Shown here piece after piece: positions 53,774-62,816 of a stretch of 64,000 nucleotides of DNA. The first letter of the stretch is position 1. The number at the start of each line of letters is the position of its first letter. The position numbers and the translations under genes were made by a program. Source of the stretch: JBHJHP01 sp042219855 (GTDB lineage Bacteria > Bacteroidota > Bacteroidia > Bacteroidales > UBA5342). Location: positions 124,001 to 188,000 of the forward strand of contig NZ_JBHJHP010000006.1 in the NCBI RefSeq assembly GCF_042219855.1, given 5' to 3'. A model generated the notes under the pieces. The model was not told the origin of the DNA. It saw only the letters and a program-made list of their open reading frames with translations, and ran no database searches.

Positions 53774-54784
53774 TTATGCCTGCTTTTTGTAAAACAGCTT
53801 TCCTGTTAGAAGTAATCCGGCAAAGACAAAACCTGCAAAAACAAAACTGCTCAGCGCCAGCTGCATGCCTCCGGATAGAATATGTCCACTGGTACAACCA
53901 CCGGCCATTCTTGCACCGAAAATCAGGATAAACCCGCCTGTAAAGGACCAGATTATGCGTTTAAGTTTATTGGTTCCATAGTATTTCTGCCAGTTTTCAT
54001 GAATCAATGTCAGGCGAAACTCCTTTTTAATTAATGAAAAGATGAGGCCGGCAAGAAAAGCACCTGATAGAAAGATCAGTTCCCAGTGACCTGGTGTTTC
54101 AATATTAGTGAAGTAAGTGTTTGAGGTTGATCCTGTCAGTATATCGGCCAGGTAAGGATAGCTTGTAGAAGCACCGATAGGCCTGTTGGTAAGTGCTGAA
54201 GAAAAAACGAAGAGGTTAAGTACTGCAAGGGCAATACCTGAAACAACCCATTTGTTGTCACTCTTGTTATCCATTTTATGCATTCTGAAAGCGAGAAGGA
54301 TCAGCATTAATCCGATAAGCAAGGTGAAAATAAAGAAGACTATGCGGTTTTCTATCAGTGAATCCAGAGATATTTTACCCAGATCAGGGCCAAGAAAAGT
54401 CTGTATGTGCGGGAAGAGGATGCTAAAGACATAACCTCCAGCCAGTCCACCGGTAATGCCTGTAAGTGCATCCAGTGATCCTTCGCCAAGTGAAACAGCC
54501 ATGGTTCCGGGACAATACCCTAATATAGCCATCCCTGATCCAAAGATGAAACCACCGGCAATAATGCCTACTGCAATAAATGGCTTGACATGATATGTTG
54601 CCAGTCCGAGGGCGATTTCTATGTTCAGCAGTATGACACCAATTCCCACCGCCAGGGCCAGAGCTTTGGCAACCGTTAAATCTGAGAGGACCGCTAAACC
54701 GCTGATTGTATTATACCTGTTTAACCTGGCATATTGTAACACAGCGCCAAAAAGTATTCCTAAAGTGAGTATTAACAAAAACAT
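53774..54784 (-). CDS. YeeE/YedE-family sulfur-compound transporter-like protein
   Basis: Polytopic inner-membrane protein, about 336 residues from the ATG at 54784 (MFLLILTLGILFGAVLQYAR); an upstream ATG at 54844 is in frame. It has two internal halves typical of the family, with GYCPGTM near one third and GGCTSGHILSGG near the C-terminus, matching two of the conserved Cys sites known for thiosulfate uptake in YeeE. The N-terminal Cys site is replaced (ARLNRYNTISG). The missing Cys makes thiosulfate transport uncertain. No TusA-like partner gene lies next to it. Confidence 0.85.
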   Translation of the reverse strand: MFLLILTLGILFGAVLQYARLNRYNTISGLAVLSDLTVAKALALAVGIGVILLNIEIALGLATYHVKPFIAVGIIAGGFIFGSGMAILGYCPGTMAVSLGEGSLDALTGITGGLAGGYVFSILFPHIQTFLGPDLGKISLDSLIENRIVFFIFTLLIGLMLILLAFRMHKMDNKSDNKWVVSGIALAVLNLFVFSSALTNRPIGASTSYPYLADILTGSTSNTYFTNIETPGHWELIFLSGAFLAGLIFSLIKKEFRLTLIHENWQKYYGTNKLKRIIWSFTGGFILIFGARMAGGCTSGHILSGGMQLALSSFVFAGFVFAGLLLTGKLFYKKQA

Positions 54785-54906
54785 GATATATAATTTAAGT
54801 GATTCCGTATAAATCAACAGTATCAGATTAAGCTCTGCACTCAAAAAAATATCAGGTTATCAGGGAATAGTATAACAAACTAAGTGGCTAAAAGTTGCTT
54901 GTGGTA

Positions 54907-56049
54907 TTATTCTGCAAGCAATTTTCTGACATCGACACTGAAAAACGGACCTTTGGATGCCGGCACTTTATTCATGCTGACATGCATCAGCATTTTGGAT
55001 GGTTCAAAAAGGACACACTGCAGGTTCTTATTGGGGACGCGTGCAGTATACATTGCATGCTGTAAATATGTGAGATTAAAATCTCCGTAGTGGTCACGTG
55101 CATTGAGCATCAGATTTGCAAAGCGCACATCTGTTTCGGGTTCAGAATACATGCCCGCAGTATAAAAATAGTTTGATGAAGCCAGAACGCCTTTGCTGCC
55201 CTCACGTACCGCATATTTATTTAGACCAAGCTCTGCAATGATGGCTTCCGAAGTATCGGCACACATCACATTGATTGGGATCATTTGTTTTTGCTGTGTC
55301 AGGAAACTAACCATTTCACGGGCCGTGGCAGATTTTTCACTTCCAATTTGCATCCAAAGATGGATCGGTAGGCCATCCGTCCTTGTTGAATCCTTTTTGC
55401 TGTTATCCACCAGCATATTACCAAAGCAAACGCCTTTTTCATTTATCCCGGTTAATGATCCAACCAGCCCTATAAAAGAGGAAGCAACGGTGGCGTATCC
55501 TTTATCAGGATGTTTTACAATAATGATCCCAAGTGCTTTATTGATCTTTTTCAGATTGTAATCGGCATTCCGGCCCATCAGCAGGTTCCCGTCAGGCGTA
55601 GCTTTATCCCAGACCGCCAGCACCGAGCAGGACGTTTTAGGTACGATATTCATGGCCAGAAGTTTTTTGTATTCAATATCTGAACTTTCGGCCATCGCTT
55701 TGAGGAATGCTTTATAACCGGGAGGCAGTGAAGGTTCTGCCTGATCGGCAAATGCAAGGTATTTCCTGATCATACGTTTAGGGAATACTTTTTCTACCAT
55801 AAAAACGACCGATGAAAGTTGTGTTTTGAGTATTGATCCGTACTGGGATCCCATCTCGGCCGGAGTGCCATAAAGGTGTAATACCGGAATGTTGTTTTGA
55901 ATCTCCAGCCGTGGTTCACCCTGATGAGCTGCTGCTGATGCCTCAAGATGGCTGTGCATAACATCGGTATAGGCTGTATAAAGTTTACACCCCGAAACAA
56001 GAAAAACAATACCGATTAAGGTTATTATATGGCGTAGCTTTCTGTTCAT
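54907..56049 (-). CDS. C45-type Ntn hydrolase lipoprotein (acyltransferase/choloylglycine-hydrolase-like)
   Basis: About 380 residues from the ATG at 56049, with a lipobox (IGIVFLVSGC). The sequence KTSCSVLAVWDKATPDG places the putative nucleophile Cys141 followed by GRNADYN, as in the peptidase C45/acyl-CoA:6-APA acyltransferase family. In relatives the nucleophile is exposed by self-cleavage. The substrate is unknown: N-acyl amides or bile-type conjugates are possible. It is on the same strand as the YeeE-like gene (about 120 bp upstream of that start) but probably independent. Confidence 0.8.
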   Translation of the reverse strand: MNRKLRHIITLIGIVFLVSGCKLYTAYTDVMHSHLEASAAAHQGEPRLEIQNNIPVLHLYGTPAEMGSQYGSILKTQLSSVVFMVEKVFPKRMIRKYLAFADQAEPSLPPGYKAFLKAMAESSDIEYKKLLAMNIVPKTSCSVLAVWDKATPDGNLLMGRNADYNLKKINKALGIIIVKHPDKGYATVASSFIGLVGSLTGINEKGVCFGNMLVDNSKKDSTRTDGLPIHLWMQIGSEKSATAREMVSFLTQQKQMIPINVMCADTSEAIIAELGLNKYAVREGSKGVLASSNYFYTAGMYSEPETDVRFANLMLNARDHYGDFNLTYLQHAMYTARVPNKNLQCVLFEPSKMLMHVSMNKVPASKGPFFSVDVRKLLAE

Positions 56050-56263
56050 CCTGATTTGTTCCAAAGCAGATAGCTGAAAATTAGGTGATAAATTTGAAAT
56101 AAGGAAATTTTAAAAGGAAAGAATTTACGTGTCGGATTATTCCTTGATCTTTTTGTAGTTACTATAAGGTTTTAGCGATACAGGGTATGAGGAACCTTCC
56201 CTGGTCTTCACAGGGGAAACTGATATGAAAATTAAAGTTCCGGAGAAAGTATTTTATTTCCTG

Positions 56264-56884
56264 TTATCCGATATTAAAAGCCAGTTTAATGCCATCAATG
56301 GTCATGCCTGCGCCTATAATGGCCAGGATCAGACCCATTAATTTGCCCATAACAGCGATAAGGTTATGTCCCAGTCTGTCTACTATTTTTTCACTTAAGG
56401 CAAAAGCGAGATAGGTAAGAAAAACCATCAGTGCAAATATGGCAAGTACAATACCGATGTGTAAAAAATTCGCATTGGTGACATTATTCATAGCCGAAAC
56501 GATGGTTCCCGGACCGGCAAGAATTGGTATAGCCAGTGGTGAAATGGCAACACCATCATCCACTTCAATGTGTTCCTGTGTGTGGACTTTTGATTTCTGA
56601 GAAAGCAACATTTCAAAACCGATATAAAATATCAGGATGCCACCGGTCATTTTAAATGCAGGTATGGTGATGCCAAATAACTCAAAAATATACTTTCCAA
56701 GAATAACAAATGCGCTTACAATTACAAATGCCGTAATAGTGGCTCTTTTGGCAATGCGTTTTTTTACGGCATCACTGCTGTCGCCTACAAGTCCTAAAAA
56801 GATTGGTGTGTTGGCAATGGGATTCATTATGGCAAAAAATCCGGTGAAGACAGAAAGTGAAAACGTCAGATAATTATCGCTCAT
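56264..56884 (-). CDS. MarC-family integral membrane protein
   Basis: A 206-residue protein with about six membrane helices. NPIANTPIFLGL near the N-terminus and GPGTIVSAMN in the middle are the MarC (UPF0056) signatures. Despite the name, a role in multidrug resistance has not held up, and the function is unclear. It stands alone between the C45 lipoprotein and the blaR1 operon. Confidence 0.93.
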   Translation of the reverse strand: MSDNYLTFSLSVFTGFFAIMNPIANTPIFLGLVGDSSDAVKKRIAKRATITAFVIVSAFVILGKYIFELFGITIPAFKMTGGILIFYIGFEMLLSQKSKVHTQEHIEVDDGVAISPLAIPILAGPGTIVSAMNNVTNANFLHIGIVLAIFALMVFLTYLAFALSEKIVDRLGHNLIAVMGKLMGLILAIIGAGMTIDGIKLAFNIG

Positions 56885-56984
56885 CGCTTTGCGGTTTTTT
56901 TATTCTGTACCAAAATTACTAAAAGCCGGAATGATGTGACTCTTTTTTTAAGATTTAATAAGTGTTTATGGGTTTATAAATGAA

Positions 56985-57013
56985 ACGGACAAGTCATTAA
57001 TGTGCTTGTCCGT
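56985..57013 (-). terminator. Probable terminator of the blaI-blaR1 operon
   Basis: ACGGACAAG / CTTGTCCGT stem with an 11-nt loop, 8 bp after the blaR1 stop; on the minus strand it is followed by TTTCATTTAT, a weak T-run. Confidence 0.55.
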
Positions 57014-57020
57014 GCTGTTG

Positions 57021-58592
57021 TTATTTCAGTTTTTTTGGTGGCGGCGGTGGCGGTGGAACCACACGTATTTTAGGTGGTGGCGGGGGAGGAGGTGGTGCTA
57101 CTGCTTTGGGACTTGCAAAGGAAATCCTGACCGGTACGATTTCATTAATGATCTTTCTTTGCTCAATAGTTAGCTTAAAATAATCATTTTGAAACAATTG
57201 TTCTGCTTTGTTTTGTCTCAATGCAAGGTATTTTTCACCTATGCCTCTGAGCAGATCATCCAATACGTCCTTGTCTGTTGCCATGTCAAACTGTATGCTG
57301 ATGACGCCTTTAGGTATCTTCTGCATTCCCAGGTTTCCAATTTTCTTTTCAGAATATTCCGGACTGAGATGCTGACTTTTCAGTGCAGGATTTCCATTAA
57401 TGAAATTTTCAACACTGTTTATAGCACCTTCCAGATTTGATCTTTCATTTTCAACCATAAATTCATTCTGTCTGTTAATTAAGATGCTCAAGACATTTTT
57501 TTCTTTCATTGGTGGAAGATTTGGTTCAGCCTCAGGAATCGGCATGCCGTTTTTCGCTTCCTCTGCAGTTGGAATATGAACCTGTTTTACATGAATGTTT
57601 TCCCTTACTTTATTGAAATTTGTAAGCGTCCATAAGCTTAGCCATTGCTGCGTACTGTCCTGAACAGAAAAAAGTGGTACTGCAGAAGCAATGCTGGTTA
57701 TTGCTTTGGGTCGTGAGAATGCCTGGAGCATCAGGGCTGTCAGGGGCACAAACAATAGTAGTTTGAGTCCGGCCCACCGTGGTTTATGCGTTTTTTGAAT
57801 CATTTTAAATCGTTTTAAAATTGGTTTTTGAATAAATTGATTTGCCAGGGCAAAACGTCTTTCACCCACGGCTTTCTCAAGGACCAACAGTTGGTATGTT
57901 TGTGCATCGATGCCTGTATTAATGACGGCCTCATCGGCCTGGTATTCGTGAATCAGTTTCAGATCACGCCTTAAAAGCCACATAATCGGGTTGAACCAGT
58001 GGAACAGGGTAAACAGCTCCAGAACGAACAAATCTGTTGCATGGTTAAATTGAATATGTGCTTTTTCATGCTCCAGAATGATATCCCTGTTGTTATCGTA
58101 ATCTGTTTTGTTCATCACGATCCGGTTCATAAAAGTAAAGGGTTGAACCAACTCTGTTACAATGGCAACCATGATATTATTCCAGGTGATGTGCTCTGCT
58201 TTACGGATTAAGCGAACGACCATGAACATTGCTGTAAGTAGCTTTACAATCAGGAAGCTTATTCCCAGGATATATATGAATTGAATTATGCCTGTGAATC
58301 CGATTGTTCCTGAACCGGCAATGGTTTCTGTAGTCGATATATGATTTGAAGCGGAATTCGTAGCAACCGGCTTAAAAATTTCCTGTAGTAGTTGGATGGG
58401 GGCAACTTTGTGTTGTTCCGGTATCAGGGAAAAGTTCAGAAGAGGCATAATCGCTGAGCTCAGCATGACACCGATTAAAACGAAGCGGTTCAGATGATGG
58501 GTTTTCATCCGGCTCATAAAACCTTTGTAAACCAGGTAAAAAACAGCCAGGCTCAAAGTTGATTTCAGCAGATATGTCAGAAATGGTGTCAT
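57021..58592 (-). CDS. blaR1: BlaR1/M56-family membrane metallopeptidase with proline-rich tail
   Basis: A 523-residue sensor-protease. The N-terminus has three or four membrane helices; the zinc motif EHEKAH (His175, Glu176, His179) is intact, with HWFNPIMWLLRRDLKLIHEYQADE following as in BlaR1/MecR1. There is no penicillin-binding sensor domain, so the stimulus is not necessarily a beta-lactam. The extracytoplasmic part is helical and ends in a striking tail of two proline runs (8 and 7 Pro) separated by KIRVV and ending KKLK. It overlaps the blaI stop by 4 bp (ATGA). Cleavage of BlaI by this protease would relieve repression. Confidence 0.9.
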   Translation of the reverse strand: MTPFLTYLLKSTLSLAVFYLVYKGFMSRMKTHHLNRFVLIGVMLSSAIMPLLNFSLIPEQHKVAPIQLLQEIFKPVATNSASNHISTTETIAGSGTIGFTGIIQFIYILGISFLIVKLLTAMFMVVRLIRKAEHITWNNIMVAIVTELVQPFTFMNRIVMNKTDYDNNRDIILEHEKAHIQFNHATDLFVLELFTLFHWFNPIMWLLRRDLKLIHEYQADEAVINTGIDAQTYQLLVLEKAVGERRFALANQFIQKPILKRFKMIQKTHKPRWAGLKLLLFVPLTALMLQAFSRPKAITSIASAVPLFSVQDSTQQWLSLWTLTNFNKVRENIHVKQVHIPTAEEAKNGMPIPEAEPNLPPMKEKNVLSILINRQNEFMVENERSNLEGAINSVENFINGNPALKSQHLSPEYSEKKIGNLGMQKIPKGVISIQFDMATDKDVLDDLLRGIGEKYLALRQNKAEQLFQNDYFKLTIEQRKIINEIVPVRISFASPKAVAPPPPPPPPKIRVVPPPPPPPKKLK

Positions 58593-58960
58593 TTCGTTTC
58601 CTTTATGCTGTTTTCTATTTTCCTGATGATTTTCTTAAGTTCCTTCACTGAGATGTTTTGGTCCTCAACGAATTGCGATACCACATTCTGATACGAATTG
58701 TTGAAGTACTTTTTTACCACAGTGCTCAGTGTTTTTGTACGGTATTCTTCCTGAGTTATTGCCGGAAAGTACCGGTAAGTATTTCCAAATTGTTCATGAT
58801 CCAGGTAACCCTTTTCTTCCAATGCCCGAACCATGGTGGACAGCGTATTATAATGTAACTTCTGATCTGCATAAAGTTCTACCAGTTCTTTCACGAACAT
58901 CGGTCCTTTTGTCCAGTAGAAATTCATGATTTCTTCTTCTTTTTGCGTCAGCTTTTTCAT
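58589..58960 (-). CDS. blaI: BlaI/MecI-family repressor
   Basis: A 123-residue dimeric winged-helix repressor from the ATG at 58960 (MKKLTQKEEEIMNFYWTKGP). The recognition region is KLHYNTLSTMVRALEEKGYL, matching BlaI; the C-terminal helices dimerise and carry the usual cleavage region. An upstream in-frame ATG at 59008 lies inside the promoter and can be discarded. The operator region has three AACTA-N7-TAGT sites, so the operon is almost certainly autoregulated. It overlaps blaR1 by 4 bp. Confidence 0.93.
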   Translation of the reverse strand: MKKLTQKEEEIMNFYWTKGPMFVKELVELYADQKLHYNTLSTMVRALEEKGYLDHEQFGNTYRYFPAITQEEYRTKTLSTVVKKYFNNSYQNVVSQFVEDQNISVKELKKIIRKIENSIKETK

Positions 58961-58979
58961 AATCAAACAATTTATATCA

Positions 58980-59009
58980 CAAATATAACTAAATAATCTA
59001 GTTTGCAAA
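58980..59009 (-). promoter_or_regulatory. Promoter of blaI-blaR1
   Basis: Minus strand: TTTG at 59009-59006, 18-bp spacer, TATATTTG at 58987-58980, close to the TTTG-N19-TAnnTTTG consensus. Transcription would start near 58973, about 13 nt before the ATG. Operators one and two cover the spacer and the -33 box. Confidence 0.6.
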
Positions 59010-59045
59010 CTATAAAATGTAGTTAAATAACTATTCTGTATAGTA
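58987..59045. promoter_or_regulatory. Array of three BlaI-type operators, 21-bp period
   Basis: Three 17-bp inverted repeats: AACTA-N7-TAGTT (58987-59003), AACTA-N7-TAGTT (59008-59024), AACTA-N7-TAGTA (59029-59045). Starts are exactly 21 bp apart, two helical turns, so bound dimers would lie on one face of the DNA. Sites one and two also create a 14-bp palindrome TAGTTTGCAAACTA where they adjoin. Confidence 0.7.
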
Positions 59046-59368
59046 ATAATAAGTTAACATCCTGAAAAACAATACAGTGTATTTTGTTTTATTTTCGAAG
59101 TATCGGGATTGTTGACCAAAATAAGTATATACTTTCAAGCAATTGGTGTGGAAAATGCGGATATCTTCTACACTTTCACAGGCCGTTTCATTTATCAGTA
59201 TGATACATATTTCTGTACTGCTTATAGTGTAACCTTCATGATTACAGTATCTTAATAGTGTCTGAGGTTTTCAGTAGGATCAATATGATCAGTTTCATTG
59301 AAGTGAAGCACGATTCTTGATTATTTTAAGTCTGACTGTGTCAGATTTACCTGATGAAGAGTTAAGAC
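59046..59368. other. Intergenic region before the YihY gene
   Basis: AT-rich, no credible reading frame and no strong repeat. The promoter of the YihY-family gene is presumably here, but no clear TAnnTTTG box could be assigned. Confidence 0.4.
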
Positions 59369-60304
59369 ATGAAAGATAACAAAGCCATCCATACGTTAAA
59401 AAACAGCTGGAAAATCCTGAAAAATTCATTTTCCGATTTTGGTTCAAACCGGCCGATGATACATGCCGGAACAACTGCTTATTTTGCTATATTTTCTATC
59501 GTCCCTATGCTGATACTCATCATAGCGGTATTCGGTATATTTGTTGACGATGCAGTCATCAGGAACAAGTTGTTTAATGAGATTAATTCACTGTTGGGAG
59601 ACAGAAGCAGCGAATTATTAAAGGAAGCGATTAATAATTATGAAATTACAGAAAACACGACACTGGGTTCAATTGTCGGTATCGCCTTCTTTCTGTTTTT
59701 TGCTACTACCTTGTTCAGTATTTTACAGGACACGATGAACTATATCTGGCGTGTGAGGGTAAAATCAAGTTTTAAAATGAACCTGCTGAATATTTTAAAA
59801 ACGCGGTTTTTCTCATTTGGCATCATATTAAGTCTCGGATTTGTTTTGCTGGCTTCCCTGTTGATTGATGTCGCCATTTCGTTTCTAAAGGATTTCCTGT
59901 CCACCTATTTCACAGAAAAGTTTGTAATTCTGGCTCAGCTGCTGAACTATGTATTGTCTTTTGGAATCATAACCTCAATATTTGCCCTGATTTTTCGTTA
60001 TCTGCCGGATGTGCAGGTCAAATGGTCTTCAGGTTGGTTTGCCGCAGTGTTTACGAGTTTGTTTTTTATCCTGGGAAAATTTGCCATCGGTTTCCTGATA
60101 GGACGTTCTGATATGGGAGCGATTTATGGTGCTGCCGGATCAATAATTATCCTGTTAATGTGGGTATATTATGTTTCGCTGATCTTTTATTTTGGTGTGG
60201 AACTGTCCTGTCAGCATGCAAAATACTACAGGCACAGCAATAAACCGGTACATTATGCAGAGCGATTTGAAATTGTGCAGGAGAATCCTGACAAGAAGAA
60301 ATAG
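59369..60304 (+). CDS. YihY/BrkB-family inner-membrane protein
   Basis: A 311-residue protein with six predicted helices, containing MIHAGTTAYFAIFSIVPMLILI, YIWRVR and RYLPDVQVKWSSGWFAAVFTS, and IYGAAGSIIILLMWVYY, the signature of YihY (once called RNase BN by mistake). Some family members are transporters or complement-resistance factors; the role here is unknown. It ends one base before the convergent small membrane protein gene. The envelope-related neighbours suggest a stress or permeability role, an inference. Confidence 0.92.
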   Translation: MKDNKAIHTLKNSWKILKNSFSDFGSNRPMIHAGTTAYFAIFSIVPMLILIIAVFGIFVDDAVIRNKLFNEINSLLGDRSSELLKEAINNYEITENTTLGSIVGIAFFLFFATTLFSILQDTMNYIWRVRVKSSFKMNLLNILKTRFFSFGIILSLGFVLLASLLIDVAISFLKDFLSTYFTEKFVILAQLLNYVLSFGIITSIFALIFRYLPDVQVKWSSGWFAAVFTSLFFILGKFAIGFLIGRSDMGAIYGAAGSIIILLMWVYYVSLIFYFGVELSCQHAKYYRHSNKPVHYAERFEIVQENPDKKK

Positions 60305-60595
60305 TTATTCCGTTCTTTTTTCACGGTTCGTATTATTCTCCATTTTTCCCAGAAATTCATTTGTCTTTTTCTGAGCTTTTTCTATTCGATCTGAATTATC
60401 TTTTCTTTTCAGATAGTCTAATAATTTTTTAAGTGGAGGAACAGCCGGATACAGCAAAAAGCATCCGACCGCCAGAAGAATATATCCCAGTGGAATAAAA
60501 GGAATAAACATAAAGACTATGCCTGCCAGCAGGATGATGCTCCCTAAAATGTATCTTTTGTTGAGTCGGTTGATTCTAATATGTTTTTCCGGCAT
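60305..60595 (-). CDS. Small membrane protein with two helices
   Basis: A 96-residue protein from the ATG at 60595 (MPEKHIRINRLNKRYILGSI). Two adjoining hydrophobic segments (ILLAGIVFMFIPFIPLGYIL, LAVGCFLLYPAVP) are followed by a basic, helical C-terminus. I do not recognise the family; the PFIPLGYIL core resembles PGPGW-type membrane proteins only loosely. The stop abuts the YihY stop, so the genes converge without a spacer. Confidence 0.6.
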   Translation of the reverse strand: MPEKHIRINRLNKRYILGSIILLAGIVFMFIPFIPLGYILLAVGCFLLYPAVPPLKKLLDYLKRKDNSDRIEKAQKKTNEFLGKMENNTNREKRTE

Positions 60596-60854
60596 TCTTA
60601 ATGATTTAACTGGTTTTTGCTGTTTATCCTGCAATATCAGGACCAAACCGGAATGTGCTTTTACAAATGTGGAAAAAGAGATGATTTGGGGATTTGTTGC
60701 ACAGATTGTGGACTGTTCAGATAATTTCCCGTTAAAACTGATTTTTCTCTGAATCGGCTTTTATTAAAGGATCAGACAACCTTTGGGAGGATAAATGCTG
60801 TTGGGTGGCACGATATTGTATTACTGATCTATATAACGTTTTAAAAATATAATT

Positions 60855-61058
60855 ATGAGAGTAGCAGGTATAGTATTGTTAGTATTGGGACTGATCGGTA
60901 CAGTAGTGTTTGGTATTCAGGCTTTGAATGATTCAGAAAGTCTGAATGTACTGGGTGTTGATGTGGCGGTGAGCTCCGCAAACTGGACACCGCTTATAAT
61001 CAGTGGTATCGTGTTATTAATAGGGTTCTTTATGACAGCCAGAAAAAAGACTGCATAA
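60855..61058 (+). CDS. DUF3185-like small membrane protein
   Basis: A 67-residue protein with two membrane helices (MRVAGIVLLVLGLIGTVVFG and PLIISGIVLLIGFFMTAR), matching the DUF3185 layout. The function is unknown. Its leader (60831-60860) closely resembles that of the small membrane gene at 62817, suggesting common regulation. The AsmA-like gene starts 19 bp downstream, so the two are probably one transcript. Confidence 0.8.
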   Translation: MRVAGIVLLVLGLIGTVVFGIQALNDSESLNVLGVDVAVSSANWTPLIISGIVLLIGFFMTARKKTA

Positions 61059-61077
61059 GGAAGCCGCCTGAATTTTA

Positions 61078-62631
61078 ATGATGAAACTTCGAACCGTCTT
61101 TAAATCTTTTCTGATTACAGGCATAGTGCTGGTCATTTTAATTATCTCCGGTTCATTTGTGCTAAAGCACTATATTGAACGTAAAATTAAAAATGTTTCA
61201 ACTGATGCTGTGGTATTCCATACCGGCAGGGTTCGTTTAAGTCTATTGGATAAACGGCTAACGCTTAATGATGTTTTTGCAGAGGATCAACATTTTGGTA
61301 ATTCTGTGACAGCAGATAAACTTGTTATTCAAGGTATAAAGGTGCTTCCGTTGCTTTTAAGGAATGAAGTAGAACTTGGATCGGTGAAAATAAGTGGTGC
61401 GAAAATTGTAACAGGACATGATCTGAAGAAACTATTCAGGGAATCCGGATCAGACTCAAACAAATATAAACTTAAGCATATAAAAGCACTCAGTATTTCC
61501 GGCTCACATATTATTTATTCTGATTCTGTGAGCGGGGATACTGTTTTTTCTGCCGGACTGGACGTGAAAATTGACCATCTGGACAGGAATCCCTCAGCTA
61601 CCCGGTATGATGTGAAATCATTTGGTTTTGATGCATTTTATGCAGGACTACAGGATGCAGCTTATGTGTTCCCTGATGGTAAATTCAGACTTGCACTTGA
61701 TACTTTTCGTTTCGATACCAAAAGTCAGCTTTTTACTATTAGAAATATGGCTTTTCAATCGCTTTTCGGCCGTTACGAAATGGGGCCGGAGACAGGAAAT
61801 GAGTCGGACTGGTATGATCTGAAGCATCTTGATATTGAAATGACCGGACTTAATACCCTGCATTTTTTTAAAGATTCAACCCTTTTTGTAAGGACGGCAA
61901 CTATGGCTAACGGTGATCTGTTGATTGCCAAAGACAAACGGTATCCGCTGGGAGACAGGCCCGATAAGGAACTCCCTGCCAGTTTATTCGCTGAACTCCC
62001 GTACAAAATCTGTTTTGACAGTTTCCGGATCAGAAATGTTGACATTGATTATTACGAATTGCACGAAGGAAGGGATACTGCAGGTTGCATAACCTTCCAC
62101 AATCTGCAGGCTGAATTCGAAAACTTCAGTAATATAGATTCAACGATAAATGGTCCTACACGAATTCTGGCGCAGGCTTCACTTATGGATGATGCTGTTT
62201 TATACGCGGATATTCAGTTTCCGAACATCGCGGTTAATGCGGAAAACCAATGCAAGGGATATCTGCATAACATGGATATGACCACCTTTAACCGGATCCT
62301 GGAATATCAGACGCCGGTTACAATCGAGGGAGGTAAAATTGATACATTACGTCTTAGTTTCACCTATAATTCTGATGTTTCAATTGGTGAGATGAATTTT
62401 CAATATCACGGATTTGATATCAAAATATCACGAAGAGAAAACATCCTTACCCGATTATTGCATACATTCAGGATACCGGACCTGGTTCTTGCTGATGAGA
62501 ATCAAAAAAGGGATGAGTCGTTTAACAAGGGCGAAATTCATGCAGAACGCAATAAGAAAAGATCCATATTCAATTTCTGGGCAGGATCTGTAATCAGCGG
62601 GATGAAAAGTACCTTAAACCTGCCTCAATAA
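61078..62631 (+). CDS. AsmA-like membrane-anchored protein
   Basis: A 517-residue protein with a single N-terminal membrane helix (FLITGIVLVILIISGSFVL) and a large extracytoplasmic part rich in beta-strands (VVFHTGRVRLSLLDKRLTLNDV, VELGSVKISGAKIV). The layout resembles the AsmA/DUF748 group, proteins linked to envelope lipid transport, but the match is by pattern only. A double ATG (61078 and 61081) marks the start. It is downstream of the DUF3185-like gene and probably in its operon. No C-terminal anchor is visible. Confidence 0.7.
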   Translation: MMKLRTVFKSFLITGIVLVILIISGSFVLKHYIERKIKNVSTDAVVFHTGRVRLSLLDKRLTLNDVFAEDQHFGNSVTADKLVIQGIKVLPLLLRNEVELGSVKISGAKIVTGHDLKKLFRESGSDSNKYKLKHIKALSISGSHIIYSDSVSGDTVFSAGLDVKIDHLDRNPSATRYDVKSFGFDAFYAGLQDAAYVFPDGKFRLALDTFRFDTKSQLFTIRNMAFQSLFGRYEMGPETGNESDWYDLKHLDIEMTGLNTLHFFKDSTLFVRTATMANGDLLIAKDKRYPLGDRPDKELPASLFAELPYKICFDSFRIRNVDIDYYELHEGRDTAGCITFHNLQAEFENFSNIDSTINGPTRILAQASLMDDAVLYADIQFPNIAVNAENQCKGYLHNMDMTTFNRILEYQTPVTIEGGKIDTLRLSFTYNSDVSIGEMNFQYHGFDIKISRRENILTRLLHTFRIPDLVLADENQKRDESFNKGEIHAERNKKRSIFNFWAGSVISGMKSTLNLPQ

Positions 62632-62816
62632 GTCGGGAAAATTCAACACAAGTGGTGCATTTTTCTACAGCATGAACATATGTGTATTTTGTAAGACGCA
62701 GATAATCAGGTCTTAGCGGGAGCTGTTGTTGTTGGCATGGTTTTGTTATATACAATATATGTTGACTTGAACAGCAGATTATTAGAATAGCATATTAACG
62801 TTTAAAACAAATAATT

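Noticed and set aside
57021..57120. Possible frameshift in the proline-coding run at the end of blaR1
   Set aside because: The frame stays open through both runs to a stop followed by a terminator-like hairpin; relatives with Pro-rich ends are plausible.
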